NCBI RefSeq assembly: GCF_037969875.1 | Contig: NZ_CP150218.1 | Location: forward strand, 6,076,001-6,140,000 | Direction of reading: 5' to 3' | DNA length: 64,000 nt | Origin: Paenibacillus sp. FSL R7-0337 | GTDB lineage: Bacteria; Bacillota; Bacilli; Paenibacillales; Paenibacillaceae | Shown: positions 1 to 10,100 of the stretch, piece by piece | Numbering within the stretch: the stretch's first letter is position 1 | Layout of the letters: each line of letters starts with the position of its first letter | Made by a program: the position numbers and the translations under genes | The notes under the pieces: generated by a model | The model's input: only the letters and a program-made list of their open reading frames with translations | Told to the model about the DNA's origin: nothing | Database searches by the model: none

Positions 1-1112
1 ATTTCGGGCCTTTTAAGGTGAGCGGTAATTTTGCAAAAGATAATCTGAGCGTAGCCGGCAAGGTTATGGCTTATATTGCCCTTGGCCAGACCCGAAGAGA
101 GCTGTTTGACATTTTTGATGACATCTATGCCAATCATTATGATGCTCCAATGGGATTTGCCAATATTTTTGCCAATGAGTTCAAGAAAAGAATTGCCGGC
201 ATGGGGTATTCGGATGAAGATATTCTACAATCCTTCCATGTGTATCTGGAGGAGCTGCTGGTATCCAAGCTTGAGAAGAAGATACAGCGGTTCCCAAGAG
301 GCAGCCGGAATTTGTGTTTTGCAGGAGGCTGTGCATTGAATATTAAATGGAACTCTGCATTGCGCAGCAGCGGGATATTCGATGAAATCTTTGTTCCGCC
401 TTTTCCGAATGATTCAGGAAGTGCCATAGGGGTTGCCTGTTTGGCGATGCTCCGGCAAGGCGCACATCCGGCCCTGGAATGGAGTGTTCTCGGTGGACCA
501 ATGATCGTTGCTAACGAGCCTGCAGAAGGGTGGAATTCCCGGGAATGTTCAGTTACGGAGCTGGCCAACCTGCTGTATACGACGAAAGAGCCAGTGGTTT
601 TTTTGAATGGCAGAGCGGAATTAGGGCCAAGGGCTCTTGGGAACAGAAGCATTCTTGCCGATCCGACGTCACCGGGCATGAAGGATTTGCTTAATCAGAT
701 GAAGCAGCGCGAGTCCTATCGGCCAGTATCACCTATTTGTCTGGAGGAAAAGGCCAAGGTATATTTTGATCCTGGAATCAAAGATCCATATATGCTGTTT
801 GACCATAAGGTGAGACTGCAGTTTCTGGATGCCATACCGGCAATTTGTCATCTGGATCAGACAGCCAGGCTGCAAACAGTGAATGCGGAGATGAACCCCG
901 TCGTTGCCGGACTGTTAAGCGAATATGAGCAGATCAGTGGTTTTCCAATTCTGTGTAACACAAGCGCAAACCTTAACGGCTCGGGTTTTTTCCCGGATGT
1001 CTATTCGGCGACGCTATGGAATCAAACCAATTACGTATGGTGTGAGGGTATGCTATACGAACGTAAAGCACCTTTGACAATGACTGGAGTACAAGAGAGG
1101 GTGTCACAATGA
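1..1112 (+). CDS. Carbamoyltransferase (NodU/CmcH family), 5' end cut by window
   Basis: Would transfer a carbamoyl group from carbamoyl phosphate to a hydroxyl or amine of the cluster's product in the cytoplasm. The visible part is the C-terminal two thirds of the family. It shows the metal/nucleotide motif FAGGCALN, the C-terminal signature GRAELGPRALGNRSILADP, RESYRPVSP and the late NTSANLNGSGF motif. The frame is open back to base 1 (residues FGPFK precede the GTG at 18), and the family is normally near 550-600 residues, so the GTG at 18 is internal and the true start lies upstream. The stop overlaps the next ATG by 4 bp (ATGA), so it is translationally coupled to the first megasynthase and belongs to the same operon. 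Family assignment is firm; the acceptor substrate is unknown. Confidence 0.9.
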   Translation, partial: FGPFKVSGNFAKDNLSVAGKVMAYIALGQTRRELFDIFDDIYANHYDAPMGFANIFANEFKKRIAGMGYSDEDILQSFHVYLEELLVSKLEKKIQRFPRGSRNLCFAGGCALNIKWNSALRSSGIFDEIFVPPFPNDSGSAIGVACLAMLRQGAHPALEWSVLGGPMIVANEPAEGWNSRECSVTELANLLYTTKEPVVFLNGRAELGPRALGNRSILADPTSPGMKDLLNQMKQRESYRPVSPICLEEKAKVYFDPGIKDPYMLFDHKVRLQFLDAIPAICHLDQTARLQTVNAEMNPVVAGLLSEYEQISGFPILCNTSANLNGSGFFPDVYSATLWNQTNYVWCEGMLYERKAPLTMTGVQERVSQ

Positions 1113-4100
1113 ATAGAGACATTGCCATTATTGGTATGGCTGGCAGGTTTCCCGATGCCCGTAATATCCCGGAGCTCTATCATAACCTGATGATGGTAAA
1201 GGACTCTGTTGGAGATATCTCAGCAGACCGAATCAAGGGAAGTACTTTATCTCCAGAAGGAAGTTATATGAAGCTGGGTTATCTGGATGATATTGATAAA
1301 TTTGACTATACGCTGTATAACATTTCTCCGGCGGAAGCCGCAACTATGGACCCTACCCAGCGAATGTTACTGGAAGTGGTCTACGAAGCAATGAACAATG
1401 CCGGTTATAATCCGGACAGATTCAGGGGTTCCAATACCTCTGTTTTTTTGTCTGAAGTAAATTCTGAATACTACCTGCTCGCTGATGAATTCGTGGACAC
1501 TCTGGTTACAGGGAATTCCAAGATGTTTCATGCCGCACGGATTTCCAGAGAGTATGACCTTACCGGGAATGCGCTGATGATCGACACCGCGTGTTCCTCT
1601 TCGCTTGTTGCGCTTCATTTGGCCTGCAATGAGCTGATGCTGGGGGATTGCGAGCAAGCGGTTGTCTGCGGATCGAATTTATATTTATTTCCATACCGGA
1701 ATAATAGCTTTGAGTTGGATCTGTGGTCACCCGATGGTGTTTCAAGAGCATTCTCGGATAGAGCGGAGGGCATGTCCAGAGGGGAAGTGATGGCAGCGGT
1801 CCTGTTAAAACCTCTGGATCAAGCCATCGCTGATAAAGATATCATTCATGCCGTTATTAAGGCTACAGCTGTTAATCAGAACGCCAGACATTCTTCAAGC
1901 TTAACCGCTCCGGACAGCAGAGCCCAGGCGGAGGTGATCAAGTCTGCCTGGAGAAAGTCCGGCATTAATCCTCTGGAGATTGGATATATTGAAGCGCACG
2001 GATCCGGTACGCAGCTTGGTGACAGCCTGGAGGTTGAAGGTCTAAATATTGCCTTTGCCGATTATACGGATCAGAAGCGAATTTGCCCAATCTCTACTAT
2101 AAAAAATAACATTGGTCATTCAATGGCTGCAGCAGGACTGAGCGGGCTGATTAAGTGTGTCCTTACCTTGAAAAGCGGGCTGATCTTTCCAACCGCCAAC
2201 TTTGAACGGTCGAATCCCATCATTGATTTCGGAAACTCTGCGGTGTTCATCTCCGAGAAGGTTATGGAGTGGGGGGCTGACAAAAAATATGCTGCGGTGA
2301 CTTCTCTGGGTGCCAGCGGAACCAATTGCCATGTGGTCCTCGCAAAGGCACCAGCAGCTGAGGAATACCGCTTGCCCGCGCCCCGGATCGGACATCCGAT
2401 TCTGATCTCTGGAAAAACCAAGGAGGTATTACGCAATAATATCAAGGCACTGCACGCTCACCTGAAGGCTGACGCGGATCGAATTTCATTAGAAGATATC
2501 AGTTATACCCTGATTAAGGGCAGAAAGCATTATGATTACCGCTTCTCTACTGTGGTCTATGATGTAGAAGCGTGCCTTGCTGAGCTTGAAGCCTACTTGA
2601 TGAGGGAGACCACGGCTGATTATCAAGCGCCCACTACGACTAAGCTGATCTTTGTTTTTTCGAATGATCATATCTCTTATGACTGTATAGAAGAATTCAA
2701 GAGCAAATACCCTTATTTTGCCGAGAGATTGTCCTCTTGCCTAGACCTGATCCCGGAGCGGAATGAGAGCATTATTAGCTTTGCGTCGCAGTTCGCCTTC
2801 TATCATCTATTAGGTAATTATGGAGTGACTACGAACCATATGCTGGGCCTTGGTGTTGGCAAATTCGTAACTGCGGTCATCTCCGGCTCCTTGACGCTTG
2901 AGGAAGGCTTGAAGCATGCATACAGCTATCAACCGGAGCCTATCGCTGATTTGGAGACAAGGGCTGAAATGCTGGTTGAACGCGAGACCAGAGATGGGGC
3001 GGCTGTCTTCGTTGAAATAGGACCGGCCGGAGCTTTGATGCAGATACTGGTTCACAAATTGGAACAGAACCACAGGAACTACCGGGTGTTTGACCTATCC
3101 GAGAAGTCTGTTAAATATGGTGCTATCCCTGGTATTATAGATTTCTTGTATACTTCCGGGCTCCAACTGAATTGGGATACGTATGGTAAATACAGTTTTG
3201 CCCGCCGGATTGAGCTGCCGCCCTATCAGTTTCAAAAGATTCGTTGCTGGCTGCGGGAGCAGCCCAAAGAACAATATGACGATCCCAAAGTACAAATGCT
3301 TGCACAAGCTGCTGCTTCCTCACAAGCTGCAGTCTCCATACCTGTGTTGCAAAAAGGCTCTTATATCCATCAGAGAATCTCAGGTATTTGGAGTGAGCTG
3401 GTGAACGGGCAGAGCATCTCTGATTCGGACAACTTTTTCGACATTGGCGGCGATTCATTAACAGCCACACGAATGATTATAGAACTGAATAGAGAATTTG
3501 ATCTGAAGCTAAGCTTTGAAGATGTTTTTGATTTCCCTACGATCAGTCTTTTGGGTAGCTATATCGAAAGTATCTTAAGCCTGGAACAAAAAGTGATGTC
3601 TGTATGGAAGGAAGTCTTGAAGACGGATAAGATCCGCAGGGAGGACAACTTTTTTGAGCTTGGCGGGCATTCTCTGATGGCTAATCAGATTCTGCTGCGG
3701 TTAAGGAAGCTCTTTGAAATAGACTTGAATTTTGAGGATATTTTTGAATATCCCGTAGTCTCGCAATTATCCGGGTATATTGGGCAGCGCATGGCGTCTG
3801 ATCAAAAAGACGGTCTTAAAGACATTGCTGTTGCGCCTGAGGCTGACAGTTATAGTCTATCTTTTGCACAGAAGCGCATCTGGATTCTAAGTCAATTCAC
3901 GGAAGGAAGCCTGGCCTACAATACTACCGGCGCATACCTTCTGGAAGGAGTGGTGCAGCCCGAAGCTTTCGGGAAGGCATTGGACGCTTTGGTGAACAGA
4001 CACGACAGCCTGCGAACTGTATTTGCGATGATAGACGGGGAGCCGCGGCAACTGATCAGATCAGCGGGTGAGCTGAATCTCCCCTTAGAACTGCTGGATT

Positions 4101-7100
4101 ATAGGGGCGAAGCGGACGCAGACCTTATGCTGCAGGCACTTGTACAAAAGGAAGAAGCGACAGCCTTCGACCTGAGCAACGGGCCGCTGCTCAGGGCCCA
4201 ATTAATTGCCTTAACCGATACTAAAAGTATATTCCTATACACCATTCATCATATTATCAGCGACGGATGGTCGATTGAAATTATGTGCAACGATTTAATC
4301 CAGCTATACAGCGCCTTTGCAGAGGCTAAAGAGAACCCGCTGAAGCCTCTTGAAATTCAATATAAGGATTATGCAGCTTGGGAAAATAAACGGTTCATCT
4401 CCGGTGAACTTGTGCTCCAAAAAGAATATTGGCAAGGGCGGTTCAACGGAGATCTTCCGGTACTGCAGCTTCCCCAAGACCAGGTCCGGCCGGCGATGCA
4501 GACTTATAACGGCAGCAAGCTTGCGTTCGAAATATCCGGGGTACGTGCCGAAGGATTAAGGCAGATGTGCAAGAAGTATGATGCCACATTGTTTATGGTT
4601 TTGCTTACCGCTGTAAAAGCCTTATTGTTCCGTTATTCCGGGCAAACGGATATTATTGTCGGTACCCCTGTTGCCGGCAGAAGCCATCCTAGACTTGAAG
4701 ACCAGATTGGCGTCTTTGTGAATACCCTGGCTATGCGGACTGTATTCCATGAATCGGATTCATTTGAAGCTTTGCTTGCCGGAGTTAAGGGGACAGCATT
4801 AGAAGCCTACCGGAATCAGGATTATCCGTTTGACGTATTGGTAGAGGAATTGAAGCTGCCGCGCGATTTCAGCCGCAGCCCGCTATTCGATGTCATGGTG
4901 GTTTTGCAAAATACGGGTACGCTTCAGGAACCGCTGCCGGTGGCCGGGGGCTGGACAGCTTCGAAATATGAACTGGATCAGGCTACCAGCAAATTCGATT
5001 TGTTGTTTGAATTTATAGAATCAGGCAGCGGGATTAGCGGGGTTATTGAATATAATACGGACATTTACTTTAAGGACCGGATCGAGCGGATGGTTGGCCA
5101 CTTCCTCCTGATGCTGGACAATATTATGCTCAGCCCCGGAACACCAATAGATCAGATTTCGTATATTGGTGCCGAAGAGAAGAGGCTAATACTAAGAGAT
5201 TGGAATAATACAGCAAAATCCTATCCGTTAGAGACAGGCATCCATGAGCTATTTGAACAGCAGGCGAAGTTAACTCCGGCAGCTGTGGCGGTGATTGATG
5301 ACCATTTATCCATGACATATCTGGAGCTGAACATGCGTTCCGACATGCTGGCAGCCCGGCTGCTGAAGCTCGGTCTTGCCAGGGAAGATATTGTGGCAGT
5401 GGAGTTAGAACGTTCAGCCGGGCTGATCATTTCAGTTCTCGCGGTACTGAAGGCAGGCGGAGCTTACCTCCCGCTTAGTCCGCAGCTGCCCTACGAACGA
5501 GCACAGTACATGGTTATGGACAGCGGGGCTAAATTCCTGATTGGCCGGGAAGATAAACAGTATACCAGTAAATGTAAATATATGGATATTCAAATGGATA
5601 TTCAAGTGGATAGCCTGCTGGCAACGGATGCCGCGCTTCCTTCATTTCCAGAGATCCCCACTTTTCCAGGCCATAAAGGAACAGATTTGGCTTATATTAT
5701 TTACACCTCAGGGACGACCGGGAACCCTAAGGGAGTCATGATTGAGCACAGATCTGTAGTTAACCGTCTCAGTTGGATGCAAGAGCGGTATCCGCTGGAT
5801 GAGGGCGATATTATCTTACAGAAGACTTCCATTATGTTCGATGTGTCGGTATGGGAATTGTTCTGGTGGATGTTGTCTGGTTCCTCGCTTTGCCTCTTAT
5901 CCCAAGGGGAGGAGAAGAATCCGGATGCCCTGATCCGCACCATAGCCAAACATAACATAACAACCATTCATTTTGTGCCTTCTATGTTTGACGCCTTTTT
6001 GGATGTTGTTGAAGCTTCGGGCAGTGCAGGGCAACTGCAGGCGTTAACCCGTGTTTTTTGCAGCGGGGAAGCCTTGAAACCGAAGCAGGTGGAACGATTT
6101 AATCACATTCTGAGGGGAGTCTCCGGTTGTGAGCTGATTAATCTGTACGGTCCCACTGAGGCTACCATAGATGTGTCTTATTATGATTGCCCAAGTGAGC
6201 TATCAATAGATAAAGTACCTATTGGACGTCCTATTCATAATTTAAATCTGTATATTACGGACCGACATCAGCAACTACAGCCGATTGGAGTACCGGGCGA
6301 ACTGTGCATTGCCGGGGTGGGGGTTGCCAGAGGTTATGTGAACAACCCGGAATTGACCTCCAGAAGTTTCGTGCCGGTTCCGTCCGGCGATGCTCATCCA
6401 GAACCGCGGCTCATGTACAGAACCGGAGACTCAGCGATGTGGCTTCCAAATGGTGAGATTGTATATCTGGGCAGACAGGATAATCAGGTCAAGATTAGAG
6501 GCTACAGAATCGAGCCTGCGGAGATCGAGAACCGTCTGCTGCTGCTGAAGGGAATTCACAGAGCCCTTGTGACGGTCAAAACCTTTAACGGTGAGACTAG
6601 CCTGATAGCCTATGTGGTGACTGAAGCAGATATTAAGATTCAAGAGGTTAAGAGTGCATTGTCTTCATTCCTGCCCGATTATATGATACCTGCTTATTTT
6701 GTACAGCTGGATGATCTTCCAGTAAGCGCTAATGGTAAGGCGGATATATCCAATCTTCCCCTGCCGGTTTTTGAGAAGAATAGAGAAGAGAATATGCCTA
6801 AAAATCGTATTGAAGCAGAATTAGTCCGTCTGTGGTCAGAAGTGCTTCAGATTGATCCAGTGCATATTGGCAGAGACCAGAACTTTTTCGAACTTGGCGG
6901 AAGCTCCCTCAAAATTATTGCGCTGGACAACAGAATCAATGAGTATTTTGCTCAAAAAATTCCTGTAGAGATGCTGTTCAAATATCCCACCGTCGAACTT
7001 TTTGCTCAATACCTAGCGCCGGGAGAGACAAGTCATACCTTGGCAGACGAGAAGATTGATGAGGCTGTAAACATGCTGGAAGAATGGGTCTTCCAATTGG

Positions 7101-7117
7101 AGGATGAGATATTTTGA
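1109..7117 (+). CDS. Hybrid PKS-NRPS: KS-AT(degenerate)-ACP-ACP-C-A(Ser)-PCP
   Basis: This 2002-residue megasynthase adds one polyketide unit and one amino acid. The ketosynthase (about 3-415) keeps Cys162 (TACSSS), His297 (HGSG) and His337 (NIGH). Residues about 510-660 look like a shrunken acyltransferase whose GHSxG elbow reads GLGVGK, with Gly582 in place of the nucleophilic Ser, so it should not load an extender. Two ACPs follow in tandem (Ser783 in GGDS, Ser855 in GGHS). Next come a condensation domain (about 914-1350, HHIISDG at 1047), an adenylation domain (about 1375-1890, YTSGTTGNPKG) and a PCP (Ser1933). Reading the ten specificity positions by alignment to GrsA/EntF gives DVWHFSLIDK, essentially the serine code. 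There is no KR, so the polyketide carbonyl should remain unless reduced in trans. It overlaps the neighbouring genes by 4 bp at both ends. Confidence 0.93.
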   Translation: MNRDIAIIGMAGRFPDARNIPELYHNLMMVKDSVGDISADRIKGSTLSPEGSYMKLGYLDDIDKFDYTLYNISPAEAATMDPTQRMLLEVVYEAMNNAGYNPDRFRGSNTSVFLSEVNSEYYLLADEFVDTLVTGNSKMFHAARISREYDLTGNALMIDTACSSSLVALHLACNELMLGDCEQAVVCGSNLYLFPYRNNSFELDLWSPDGVSRAFSDRAEGMSRGEVMAAVLLKPLDQAIADKDIIHAVIKATAVNQNARHSSSLTAPDSRAQAEVIKSAWRKSGINPLEIGYIEAHGSGTQLGDSLEVEGLNIAFADYTDQKRICPISTIKNNIGHSMAAAGLSGLIKCVLTLKSGLIFPTANFERSNPIIDFGNSAVFISEKVMEWGADKKYAAVTSLGASGTNCHVVLAKAPAAEEYRLPAPRIGHPILISGKTKEVLRNNIKALHAHLKADADRISLEDISYTLIKGRKHYDYRFSTVVYDVEACLAELEAYLMRETTADYQAPTTTKLIFVFSNDHISYDCIEEFKSKYPYFAERLSSCLDLIPERNESIISFASQFAFYHLLGNYGVTTNHMLGLGVGKFVTAVISGSLTLEEGLKHAYSYQPEPIADLETRAEMLVERETRDGAAVFVEIGPAGALMQILVHKLEQNHRNYRVFDLSEKSVKYGAIPGIIDFLYTSGLQLNWDTYGKYSFARRIELPPYQFQKIRCWLREQPKEQYDDPKVQMLAQAAASSQAAVSIPVLQKGSYIHQRISGIWSELVNGQSISDSDNFFDIGGDSLTATRMIIELNREFDLKLSFEDVFDFPTISLLGSYIESILSLEQKVMSVWKEVLKTDKIRREDNFFELGGHSLMANQILLRLRKLFEIDLNFEDIFEYPVVSQLSGYIGQRMASDQKDGLKDIAVAPEADSYSLSFAQKRIWILSQFTEGSLAYNTTGAYLLEGVVQPEAFGKALDALVNRHDSLRTVFAMIDGEPRQLIRSAGELNLPLELLDYRGEADADLMLQALVQKEEATAFDLSNGPLLRAQLIALTDTKSIFLYTIHHIISDGWSIEIMCNDLIQLYSAFAEAKENPLKPLEIQYKDYAAWENKRFISGELVLQKEYWQGRFNGDLPVLQLPQDQVRPAMQTYNGSKLAFEISGVRAEGLRQMCKKYDATLFMVLLTAVKALLFRYSGQTDIIVGTPVAGRSHPRLEDQIGVFVNTLAMRTVFHESDSFEALLAGVKGTALEAYRNQDYPFDVLVEELKLPRDFSRSPLFDVMVVLQNTGTLQEPLPVAGGWTASKYELDQATSKFDLLFEFIESGSGISGVIEYNTDIYFKDRIERMVGHFLLMLDNIMLSPGTPIDQISYIGAEEKRLILRDWNNTAKSYPLETGIHELFEQQAKLTPAAVAVIDDHLSMTYLELNMRSDMLAARLLKLGLAREDIVAVELERSAGLIISVLAVLKAGGAYLPLSPQLPYERAQYMVMDSGAKFLIGREDKQYTSKCKYMDIQMDIQVDSLLATDAALPSFPEIPTFPGHKGTDLAYIIYTSGTTGNPKGVMIEHRSVVNRLSWMQERYPLDEGDIILQKTSIMFDVSVWELFWWMLSGSSLCLLSQGEEKNPDALIRTIAKHNITTIHFVPSMFDAFLDVVEASGSAGQLQALTRVFCSGEALKPKQVERFNHILRGVSGCELINLYGPTEATIDVSYYDCPSELSIDKVPIGRPIHNLNLYITDRHQQLQPIGVPGELCIAGVGVARGYVNNPELTSRSFVPVPSGDAHPEPRLMYRTGDSAMWLPNGEIVYLGRQDNQVKIRGYRIEPAEIENRLLLLKGIHRALVTVKTFNGETSLIAYVVTEADIKIQEVKSALSSFLPDYMIPAYFVQLDDLPVSANGKADISNLPLPVFEKNREENMPKNRIEAELVRLWSEVLQIDPVHIGRDQNFFELGGSSLKIIALDNRINEYFAQKIPVEMLFKYPTVELFAQYLAPGETSHTLADEKIDEAVNMLEEWVFQLEDEIF

Positions 7118-10100
7118 AGAATAGCTCTACGCAGGGCCGGTGGAACGGTACAGAGATAGCGGTTATAGGCATGTCAGGCCGATTTCCCGGTGCCGATAAT
7201 CTTGATGAATTTTGGACGAATCTTCAAGGTGGAGTAGAATCCATTTCTTTTTTCTCTGAAGAGGAGCTGATTCAGGAAGGGATTGAGCCGGGAACGGTAC
7301 AACATCCGAATTATATAAAGGCTAACAGCGTATTGAATCAGCATGACTGGTTCGACTACGCTTTTTTCAATTACACACCTGAGGAGGCCGCAGTGATGAA
7401 CCCGCAGCTGCGGCTCTTCCATGAGTACGTTTGGGAGGCGCTGGAGAATGCCGGATATAATCCATACACCTACAAAGGATTAATTGGTCTATATGCGGGT
7501 TCCGCGACAAGCTTCAATTGGGAAGCCTTAACTTATGTCACCGGAAAAGGTGAAGACATGGGGGAATTTGCAGCAGGAACTCTATCGGATAAGGACTTCT
7601 TATGCTCAAGAGTGTCATACAAGCTGCAATTGAAAGGACCCAGCACCAGCATTCATACCGCCTGCTCAACCTCACTTGTCGCAATACATCAGGCATGCAG
7701 AGCTCTATTGACAGGCGAGTGTACAATTGCTCTGGCTGGCGGGGCAACTGTATTGAATCAACAAAAAACAGGATATCTGTATCACGAAGGAATGGTGCTG
7801 TCCTCCGATGGCCATTGCCGGGCATTCGATGCTGAGGCGGACGGGACCGTAGCCGGAAGCGGAGTAGGTGTCGTCGCATTAAAATTATTAAAGCATGCCA
7901 TTGCGGACAGAGACCACATCCATGCGGTTATCAAAGGTTCAGCCATCAATAATGATGGCGGCCGCAAAGTGGGATTTGCTGCTCCCAGCGTAGACGGGCA
8001 GTCCGAGGTGATTCGGATGGCCATGCGTATGGCCAGGGTTGAACCCGAAAGTATTGGTTATATTGAGACTCATGGAACCGGGACCAAACTGGGGGATATG
8101 ATCGAGATTTCGGCACTGAAGACGGCGTATCATACAGATAAACGAAACTACTGCGCGGTAGGATCTGTGAAGACGAATATCGGACATTTGGATGCGGCTG
8201 CCGGTGTAGCAGGATTTATAAAAACTGTGCTTGCATTGAAGCATCAAAGCATACCGCCCAGTCTGAACTATGTGAAACCTAATCCGCAGATTGATTTCCA
8301 GCATAGCCCGTTTTTTGTAAATCAGGAATCCAGACCCTGGAAGATTGAAGGTTATCCGTTACGAGCCGGAGTAAGCTCCTTTGGCATTGGGGGAACCAAC
8401 GCACATCTTATTCTGGAGGAGGCACCGGCACGGGAACTCACGGAGAGAAAAGAACGCTGGAATATACTTCTTTTGTCCGCCAGGACCGCTAAGGCTCTGG
8501 AGGAGCACTCCAAAAATATCGCCAATCATTTTTTAGAGTCAGAGGATATTCATATAGCGGATGCGGCTTATTCATTACAGCTGGGAAGACATTCTTTTGA
8601 GCACCGCAAATTTCTTGTTAGCTCCAATACCCGTGATGCTGCGGACAGCCTGCTATCAGACCAGGTGGGGGGCAGCGGTATAGTCAGCACCAAGCGTTCC
8701 AACAGGACCATTATTTATATGCTCTCTGGCGTGGGCTCACAGTACGTGAATATGGGTCTGGAATTATATCAGGAGGAGCGTGTATTCAGGCAGGCAGCCG
8801 ATTATTGTTTCGATTATCTTGAGCGGACCAAAGGCTATGACCTCCGTCCAATTCTCTATTCCGATCCATCCGGCCCATCCGCCGACAAGCTGGCTTCTAT
8901 GTCTGCGGGGCAGCTGATTCTGTTTACTTTTGAATATGCGTTGTCAAAGCTGCTGCTCAGTTGGGGAATACAGCCTGATGTAATGATCGGATACAGCTTC
9001 GGAGAATTTGTCGCGGCATGCCTTGCTGAAGTGCTCTCACTTGAGAATATGCTGGATCTGATTGTATATCGCGGAGAAGTTATCGAGGACTCGCAGGAGG
9101 GGATGATGCTGAGCGTCCCGCTCTCCTGGACAGAACTGGCGCCGTTGCTTGGCGAAGAACTGTATTTGGCAATCGACAACGGTTCTTCTTGCATTGTCTC
9201 CGGTTCGAAGGAATCTGTTGTTGCGCTGGAGCAAGAGCTTCGTACCCGCAAATATTTAAGTGTGCGTCTCGCCTCCACACAAGCCATGCATTCTCCGCTG
9301 ATGGAGGCTGCTGCGGGGAAATTGCGCTCCTTCTTGTCAGCAATGAAACTTCAGGCTCCCAAAATACCTTATATCTCGAATGTAACAGGAAATTGGATAA
9401 CTGCAGAAGAAGCAACAGACCCGACCTATTGGGCCAGACATCTGACAGAGCCTGTGCGTTTTCACCAGGGCATTGTGCGGCTGCTTGAAGAGGAGCAGCA
9501 GCCGGTATTTATCGAAATTGGCCCGGCAAGAGACCTCTGTCTTTTACTCAATAAGTATTTGGAGAACCGTCAGGTGGCCTCAGCAGTGAATTTAATCAGG
9601 CCCCAAAATCAACAGGTCTCAGACAGGTATTATTTACTTCATAAAGTTGGATTGCTATGGCTTAACGGAATTAATATTCAGTGGGAAGCATTTCATGACG
9701 GAGAAGAAAGAAACCGTCTGCCTTTACCCGCATACCCTTTTCAACGCAAGCAGTTCCCTGTTCCGGCCGATGTGCTGAAGACCGGGATGAATCTCATGCT
9801 GACGAAAGTAACGGCTGAGAAGAAACCGGACCCTAATGAATGGTTCTACGCTCCTGTGTGGGAGCAATCCATTCTGATTCCATCGGACAAAAGACAGAAG
9901 GAGTGCTGGTTAATATTCGCGGAGGACAAAGGCATGTCCGGCCGGATAGCCGCATACTTGGAGCAGACTGTTGCATGTGTCAGCATCGTTTACCGCGGGG
10001 ATGAATATAGCACAAGGGGCGGGAACCGTTACTGGGTAAATCCCGAGCGGGATGAAGACTATCTGACTCTATTCCGGGAGCTTCAAGTCTCTGGAAGGCT

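Noticed and set aside
18..20. GTG at 18 as the start of the carbamoyltransferase
   Set aside because: The frame is open and family-like right up to base 1, and the protein would lack its N-terminal third; the gene begins outside the window.
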